Positions 19,752-24,392 of a stretch of 24,392 nt of DNA are shown one piece after another. Made by a program: the position numbers and the translations under genes. The stretch's first letter is position 1; each line of letters begins with the position of its first letter. The notes below the pieces were generated by a model. It worked only from the letters and a program-made list of their open reading frames with translations. It ran no database searches and was not told where the DNA came from. The DNA is from a virus. The stretch lies in IMG/VR virus record IMGVR_UViG_3300027969_000411, positions 1 through 24,392 of that record. One strand, 5' to 3'.

Positions 19752-22474
19752 ATGTAGCTGATGTTATCTTGTGAGGTCTTGCGGATCTTATCGACGAGAG
19801 TGCGGTAATCGTTGCGCGGTGGCGCTCCTAGTTGGATCGTAGTCCTGCCGCTCTCGATCTCGATCGTCTCGCCTGAGACGAGTGCGCCCATGGTTGAGAA
19901 AGCTGCCAGAGAGTTTGTGATATTGACCTTGGTTCCGACGTAGCGCGTTGCACCGACATCCTCCTGTTCCAGAACGATCTCGCCTGCGTAGGGTAGCCAG
20001 TTCTGCGTCAGTCGTAGGAAGTCAGCGAGTCCTGCCGGTGGGTTGATGAATGAATAGTCGGCTGCTTTGTAAAGTGTGCTTGATCCCGCTGAATCTGGAG
20101 TTGCGAATCCTGAGAAGCTAAATGTTTTGAAATAGACTCCTCCATAGGTTCCATAGGTAGGACTGCTGTATCCGGTTGCATAAAGCGTTAAACCAGCCGG
20201 AGCGAGATATTTTGCCTCTCCGATATATTTATCGTTCAGGTCATAGTAAGAATCGAAAAGACTCATGGTGCCGCTGACTGTGCATTCGACATAAGGGATT
20301 TCTGTCCAGTCGGCAGGTTGTCCAGATGTGAGGATGCTGTAACCGATCAACTCTTTTCCGCTCTTGTCGGTTATTTTTGGAGCTGGCCATCTGATATTTG
20401 CAGTAGGCCATGAGTAATCATTGGTAGGCCAATCATCAGACGAACTCCACAAGACGTAAGAACTGGGACCAACACTAATTGGGATTCTAGTTATTCCTGC
20501 TGCAAGTGCCGCAGCCACGCAAGCGCTGTCTGAATCGTGAGCAAGGGTCAAGATGTTCGTGCTTTTCACGATCGTCTGCGTCTCGAAAAGGTCGTTGGGA
20601 AGGAAGGTGTCAAGCTCTGGTCCTGCTATCGTGATGACCTGACGCTTGGTGATGTCCTTACCTGTCGGAGCTGTTCCTGATGTCTGATTATTGAAGACCG
20701 TTCTTCCTGTTACGTTGCGAGTGACTGCCGGAAGCGTGACTTGGCTGACTTCAAGCTCGATGACTGGGTTGATGTCGATCGAGGTGATCGGTGCTGTGTC
20801 TTCGTTGAATGTAGTCGTGGTGCAGGTCGGACGGCGGACGACTCGCATCGCAGCTGGTTTTACCGAATAGTCAAAAAAGACCATCGCATCTGGAACGAGT
20901 CGGATGAGTTCGGCAAGTGCCTGCCCGCAGGTTGATTGATTGAGCGTGATGCGTGGGTATTCTTGCATCGCGGTGACTGTCGATCCTCCAGCGATGTTTG
21001 CGATCGGACATCCGAGAGCATTAGACCGATTGATGACTGACTCGATGCTCGTCTTGAGATCTTGACCAAGTGATGCGCTGCCGAAGACGAACGAGATTCG
21101 TTCGGCTGATATGCCGGTGCCATCTTCGATCTGTGAAGTGAATGGAACCTTCTCAAGAAACCACCACGGCCCTGAGACCGTGACCTGATGCTCCTGCGAG
21201 TCGCCTCGAATAAAGCTGCGGACGTTTGTGACGTTGCCGTGGAAGAAACGAACGCCATCTCGATAAAGTGCCATCTCCTGCCTGAGTGATGGAAGGCTTG
21301 AATCTGGAGAAGGGATGTTCGATGGATTCGGTGGCTGTGCAACTTCGTATTTGATAACCACTATCCCGGATGATCCGTTTGCACCGATACCAAGATCTTT
21401 TGATTTAAATAAACCCGCTCCTCCTCTGCCAGTATTAGGCACGACTGAGACGTCGGGTGTCAGTGAACCACCCCCACCGACCGCGTAGGTCGTTGCTGTC
21501 CCTGTGATCGAGTTGGAGAGACCAGCACCGCCATCGGCGATAGCTGATGAACGATTTGTTCCGGCGGCTCCAGCTCCTCCTCCTGTGCCGAAGTTTGTTG
21601 ATGAGCTGGATCCACCGATGTTGCCTTGACCGACAACTCGCGTTCCTCCTGCACCTCCAGAAGTGCCACCGCCACCAGATCCACCATTGCGGCCTGCGAC
21701 TGCGGTTGTGCCTGAGACGCTCGCACCGGCTCCTCCTCCTGTGGTCACGACTGTCGAGCCGATTGATGAGGCTCCGCCGTCAGATGCTGCTGTTTGCGTC
21801 AACTGTGCCATGCCACCGGCTCCGACTGTGATTGCGTAAGTTCCAGCCGAGAGCGTTGTCGAGCCGGTCAGATAGCCACCTGCACCGCCACCACCGCCTG
21901 ATCGGTTCGAGGAGTTCGCACCGCCTGATCCACCGCCACCGACGACGAGATACTCGACCGTGCCGCCATTTGTGACGACAAACGATCCGCTTGTTCTGAA
22001 GATGTGCGTGCGGTAGTTGCCTGAGTCGGTTATATCTCCTCCTGTGGCGACGACTTTCTGCAAGACGTATTGTGCGACTTTCGTGTCGCTAGTCAGGATG
22101 CCCGGTGCGGTCGCTCTAACTTTGAGCGTCGATGGGTTGGCGATCGTGAGCGTGCCACCGTTGGCGACCGTCGGACTGGATCCGGTCGGGTTGCTGCCGT
22201 CGGTCGTGTATCTGATAGTCGCACCAGCAGTTGCGCATGCAACGACGACGTTGACCGTGGAGCCTGTTCTGATTGATGAGTCGGGTGTGACTGTCGGCGT
22301 GGCGGTAAAGACCTGAGAAGAGGCATCCTCGACGACGATTGAGATGTTCAACTCGTCGGCTTCGAGGCTGCGGAAGTTGACGTTCGCAGCAGTGATTTTG
22401 CGATACTCAAGAGAGCGAGCTGTCTCGTCCCATCCTTGACCAGTTTCTCCTTCGATTGTCCAGTTGGTCTGCAT
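19748..22474 (-). CDS. Tail hub-like protein with chitobiase-like and glycine-rich insert
   Basis: A 908-residue protein. The ends look like one phage tail hub/tip protein: residues 1-54 (ARSLEYRKITAANVNFRSLE) and from about 396 on (EMALYRDGVRFFHGNVTNV, VSGPWWFLEKVPF). Between them lies an insert. Residues 55-140 resemble a chitobiase/Fn3-associated C-terminal domain (GATIRYTTDGSNPT). Residues 141-378 are a Gly-rich domain (GGTVEYLVVGGGGSGG, then GTGGGAGAAG) ending with GSSGIVVIKYE, the signature of phage-fibre Gly-rich domains. The remaining 500 residues include a hub-like region with many Thr/Val strands and SSDDWPTNDYSWPTANIRWP near 700. It follows the tape-measure gene directly, the normal place for distal tail and hub proteins. 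The insert probably projects as an adhesin. Confidence 0.82.
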   Translation of the reverse strand: MQTNWTIEGETGQGWDETARSLEYRKITAANVNFRSLEADELNISIVVEDASSQVFTATPTVTPDSSIRTGSTVNVVVACATAGATIRYTTDGSNPTGSSPTVANGGTLTIANPSTLKVRATAPGILTSDTKVAQYVLQKVVATGGDITDSGNYRTHIFRTSGSFVVTNGGTVEYLVVGGGGSGGANSSNRSGGGGGAGGYLTGSTTLSAGTYAITVGAGGMAQLTQTAASDGGASSIGSTVVTTGGGAGASVSGTTAVAGRNGGSGGGGTSGGAGGTRVVGQGNIGGSSSSTNFGTGGGAGAAGTNRSSAIADGGAGLSNSITGTATTYAVGGGGSLTPDVSVVPNTGRGGAGLFKSKDLGIGANGSSGIVVIKYEVAQPPNPSNIPSPDSSLPSLRQEMALYRDGVRFFHGNVTNVRSFIRGDSQEHQVTVSGPWWFLEKVPFTSQIEDGTGISAERISFVFGSASLGQDLKTSIESVINRSNALGCPIANIAGGSTVTAMQEYPRITLNQSTCGQALAELIRLVPDAMVFFDYSVKPAAMRVVRRPTCTTTTFNEDTAPITSIDINPVIELEVSQVTLPAVTRNVTGRTVFNNQTSGTAPTGKDITKRQVITIAGPELDTFLPNDLFETQTIVKSTNILTLAHDSDSACVAAALAAGITRIPISVGPSSYVLWSSSDDWPTNDYSWPTANIRWPAPKITDKSGKELIGYSILTSGQPADWTEIPYVECTVSGTMSLFDSYYDLNDKYIGEAKYLAPAGLTLYATGYSSPTYGTYGGVYFKTFSFSGFATPDSAGSSTLYKAADYSFINPPAGLADFLRLTQNWLPYAGEIVLEQEDVGATRYVGTKVNITNSLAAFSTMGALVSGETIEIESGRTTIQLGAPPRNDYRTLVDKIRKTSQDNISYI

Positions 22475-22476
22475 GA

Positions 22477-23997
22477 TTATCTTGCCGAGGTAGCTCCGGG
22501 CGTTCTACCTTTTAACGCGTTTATCTGATTCTGCAAGGAAGCATTTTGAGCTTTGAACTCCTGCATGATCGTCGTGAGCTGAGTGACCTTCTGGCTGTTA
22601 TCAGTAATCGCTGTGCGAATAAGTGGTCCGAGTTGCGCAAGCGCTCCAGAGTTTGAACTGATCTCGTTCATTGTCACTTTGCCATCTTCAAGATTCTTCT
22701 TGATGGTATTAAGTGCCTCCTGCTCCTTCGGTGTTGATGCAGCTAGATCATCTGTGATGCGTTTAGTCTCGCTTGCAATTAACTTGCTGCGCTCTTCGAT
22801 CTGGGCTGCTGCTGCTCCGATTTCTTCAGTAGATGCTGCCTGAGTGATAGTTGTGACTGCCGCCTGAACATTCTCTCTGGTCATCCGCAGATTCTCTTCG
22901 ACCGTGCTTAACTCACCCCATGATGCGTCAATAGCTGCGGTGCTTTTTGACATGTTGTCTTTGAGTTGACTGATTTTGCTGCGTAAAGATTCGAGTTCCG
23001 CATCAATTCTTCCTGAATCAAGAGTTGATTGAGCTGCCTCAGATCTTTGAATCGACTCGGGACTCTTGCGAGCAGTAAGCCCACCTTCTCCGATTTGATA
23101 GGGACTTATGAAATTTCCTATCCTGTTCAATAAATTAGTTTGTGAGGCCAGCTTCCTTGTCGCTTCAAGTCGAGCTTCGGTGGCTCTTAGGAGTTTTAAA
23201 GTGGCTCCTAGTTCATTAAATGAGTTTTGCTTTTGCTCCTGACTCTTATCTACTGTTTCAGATGCAATCAAAACAGCATCCTCAGCAAGTTTGATTTTGA
23301 GTTGCTCTGCTGCAATCGCCTGATTTACCTCCTCTTGCCTGCGCCTTGCATCTTCGGCAGCTTGCTCAGATTGGCTCTTGAATGCGTCGGTCGATTCTCC
23401 GCGCATTTCCATGAGTATCTTCTCCGCATCATAGAGAGCGTTGTATGAGTCACTGACTGACTTATTGAGTTTCAGTTGATTCTCCGCAGTATTGTTTAAC
23501 TGCTGTGCAAATCTTTGAGCTTCTGTCGCTGCGTCTTCAATCTTCTTTTTTCCGAAGTCATATTTCCGATCAACTGCTTTGGCTGCTGCCTCTCCTGCTT
23601 CCTTTAATCCATCTGCAAGGAGTTTAGTCTTATCGGCTGCGCTCATTGCATCTCCCTGCATTCCCAAAAAAACCTTGGTGGCGATCGCACCGATCGCGAC
23701 AACTGCTCCAGCGATGGCTCCTGCCGGTCCGAATACTCCGAGGAGCTGCGGCGCCTGTTGTGAGAACGCTGTGAGAGCAGAAGTACCTGCACCGACTTGG
23801 ACTGCAAAGTCTTGAATCTGATAGCCAGCCTGACCGACAAGTTGACCCGCTTTAGATGCTCCCTTACCGACATTCGTCGTGGCGGTGTTCGCGCTATTGG
23901 TGGCATTCGTCAGGTTAGTCATCGCAGCAGTTGCCTGCTGTGCGCCCGTCGTGTTGGCGGTCGTATTGATGTTGATCGTGACTTTTCGATTGGCCAT
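22477..23997 (-). CDS. Tail tape-measure protein, short
   Basis: A 506-residue protein that scaffolds and sets the length of the phage tail. The N-terminal part is Thr/Asn/Ala-rich. Residues 56-110 (QAGYQIQDFAVQVGAGTSAL, then FSQQAPQLLGVFGPAGAIAG) carry the hydrophobic block typical of lambda-type tape measures, and the rest is almost wholly coiled coil (about 150-490, rich in Glu/Gln/Ala/Lys). At about 1.5 angstroms per residue the length suggests a tail of some 75 nm, short for this class; this is a rule-of-thumb estimate. The coding region is more AT-rich than its neighbours. The start lies three bases beyond the stop of the previous gene. Confidence 0.88.
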   Translation of the reverse strand: MANRKVTININTTANTTGAQQATAAMTNLTNATNSANTATTNVGKGASKAGQLVGQAGYQIQDFAVQVGAGTSALTAFSQQAPQLLGVFGPAGAIAGAVVAIGAIATKVFLGMQGDAMSAADKTKLLADGLKEAGEAAAKAVDRKYDFGKKKIEDAATEAQRFAQQLNNTAENQLKLNKSVSDSYNALYDAEKILMEMRGESTDAFKSQSEQAAEDARRRQEEVNQAIAAEQLKIKLAEDAVLIASETVDKSQEQKQNSFNELGATLKLLRATEARLEATRKLASQTNLLNRIGNFISPYQIGEGGLTARKSPESIQRSEAAQSTLDSGRIDAELESLRSKISQLKDNMSKSTAAIDASWGELSTVEENLRMTRENVQAAVTTITQAASTEEIGAAAAQIEERSKLIASETKRITDDLAASTPKEQEALNTIKKNLEDGKVTMNEISSNSGALAQLGPLIRTAITDNSQKVTQLTTIMQEFKAQNASLQNQINALKGRTPGATSAR

Positions 23998-24000
23998 AAG

Positions 24001-24392
24001 TTAAGCTGTGATGCGTCCTGTGACGCCGACTGATAGGTTGACAGTGACGCCGATCTGCGTCGCGGAGATAGATGGAAATGCCTCGTATATCGTCTGGCTG
24101 CTGTAATAGGTCGGAGCTACGCCTGCGGTCGTGTTGTCGCTGGTAGCGTCGGCCGTGATCCCGGGGTTGGGTGATCCGTTCGAGATTGCGATGTTCAGGG
24201 TTGAGTCGTTCGCCTCTGCCTTGCGTGCTGTGAGTGAGATCGACGTGCCAGATCCGCCGACGTTGTAGTGGCTTGAGATGTCACCGTTCTGGATAAGAGC
24301 GGTGCGAACCTTGCCAGCCCAGACTGCTGCGGTGTCGCCTAGCAAGACCGGCACCTGAATCGTGCGCGGTGATGAGTCGAGGATCGCTGAGG
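24001..24392 (-). CDS. Phage virion/tail protein, 5'-truncated by window edge
   Basis: The frame is open to the right edge: upstream of the GTG at 24352-24354 it continues through sense codons to base 24392, so the true start is outside the window. The visible 130 residues contain LLGDTAAVWAGKVRTAL, then HYNVGGSGTSISLTARKAEA and NDSTLNIAISNG. They end in a strand-rich tail, GVTVNLSVGVTGRITA. The pattern resembles repeated structural domains in phage tail tube or tail-associated proteins. Its position immediately upstream of the tape measure fits a tail tube or tail assembly protein. Confidence 0.72.
   Translation of the reverse strand, partial: SAILDSSPRTIQVPVLLGDTAAVWAGKVRTALIQNGDISSHYNVGGSGTSISLTARKAEANDSTLNIAISNGSPNPGITADATSDNTTAGVAPTYYSSQTIYEAFPSISATQIGVTVNLSVGVTGRITA

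Noticed and set aside
21460-22000. Repetitive DNA that looks like a tandem array or CRISPR
   Set aside because: It encodes the glycine-rich domain; the repeats are short, irregular and in frame, with no spacers.
1-24392. tRNA genes, CRISPR arrays, insertion sequences, integrase and attachment sites
   Set aside because: By eye no tRNA-like cloverleaf, spacer array, transposase, integrase motif or flanking attachment repeat was found; a tRNA scan would be needed to exclude tRNAs fully.

Overview
The window is a stretch of tailed double-stranded DNA phage or prophage genome, most likely siphovirus-like. Almost every gene lies on the minus strand, so transcription runs from base 24392 down to base 1. 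Both edges cut through genes: a virion protein at the right and the large terminase at the left. No integrase, repressor, portal or major capsid gene is visible, so part of the genome is missing and lifestyle cannot be decided. The host cannot be named from sequence. Moderately high GC, A/C-rich leaders that mostly lack Shine-Dalgarno sequences, and chitobiase-like and glycine-rich domains in a tail protein are compatible with Verrucomicrobiota or a related Gram-negative group, but this is a weak inference.

Layout in transcription order. (1) 24392-15732, tail module: a truncated virion protein, a short tape-measure protein, a 908-residue tail hub-like protein, two structural proteins, a collagen-like tail fibre and a small Pro/Glu-tailed protein. 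(2) 15735-14455, lysis-like module: a 51-residue holin-like peptide, an M15-type peptidase endolysin, a one-helix membrane protein and a small protein resembling phage metallopeptidases. (3) 14451-11926: a metallophosphoesterase, a winged-helix-like protein, a 147-base regulatory gap, small genes (one set between exact direct repeats), and a ssDNA-binding-like protein followed by a good intrinsic terminator. (4) 11841-4448, replication module and small genes: coiled-coil protein, VRR-NUC nuclease, SNF2-type helicase, primase-helicase, DUF3310 protein and several small unknowns, with an AT-rich segment flanked by inverted ACCCCTA repeats at 5.5-5.7 kb that could be an origin or control region. 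(5) 4472-1: a head-morphogenesis-like protein, zinc ribbon protein, ParB-like protein, DNA methyltransferase, and small and large terminase subunits. One gene, at 1529-1756, is on the plus strand.

The genes are tightly packed and many are joined by 4-base ATGA stop/start overlaps, implying translational coupling. The most interesting site is the ParB/methyltransferase junction. An ATGA-coupled reading frame there would run straight into the methyltransferase if a run of eight G were seven or ten. As sequenced it ends after 25 codons, which points to phase variation, slippage or a homopolymer error. Other points of interest are a roughly 340-residue glycine-rich insert splitting a tail hub domain, an HExxE in place of HExxH, inverted iteron-like repeats, and a gene cassette between 19-base direct repeats.
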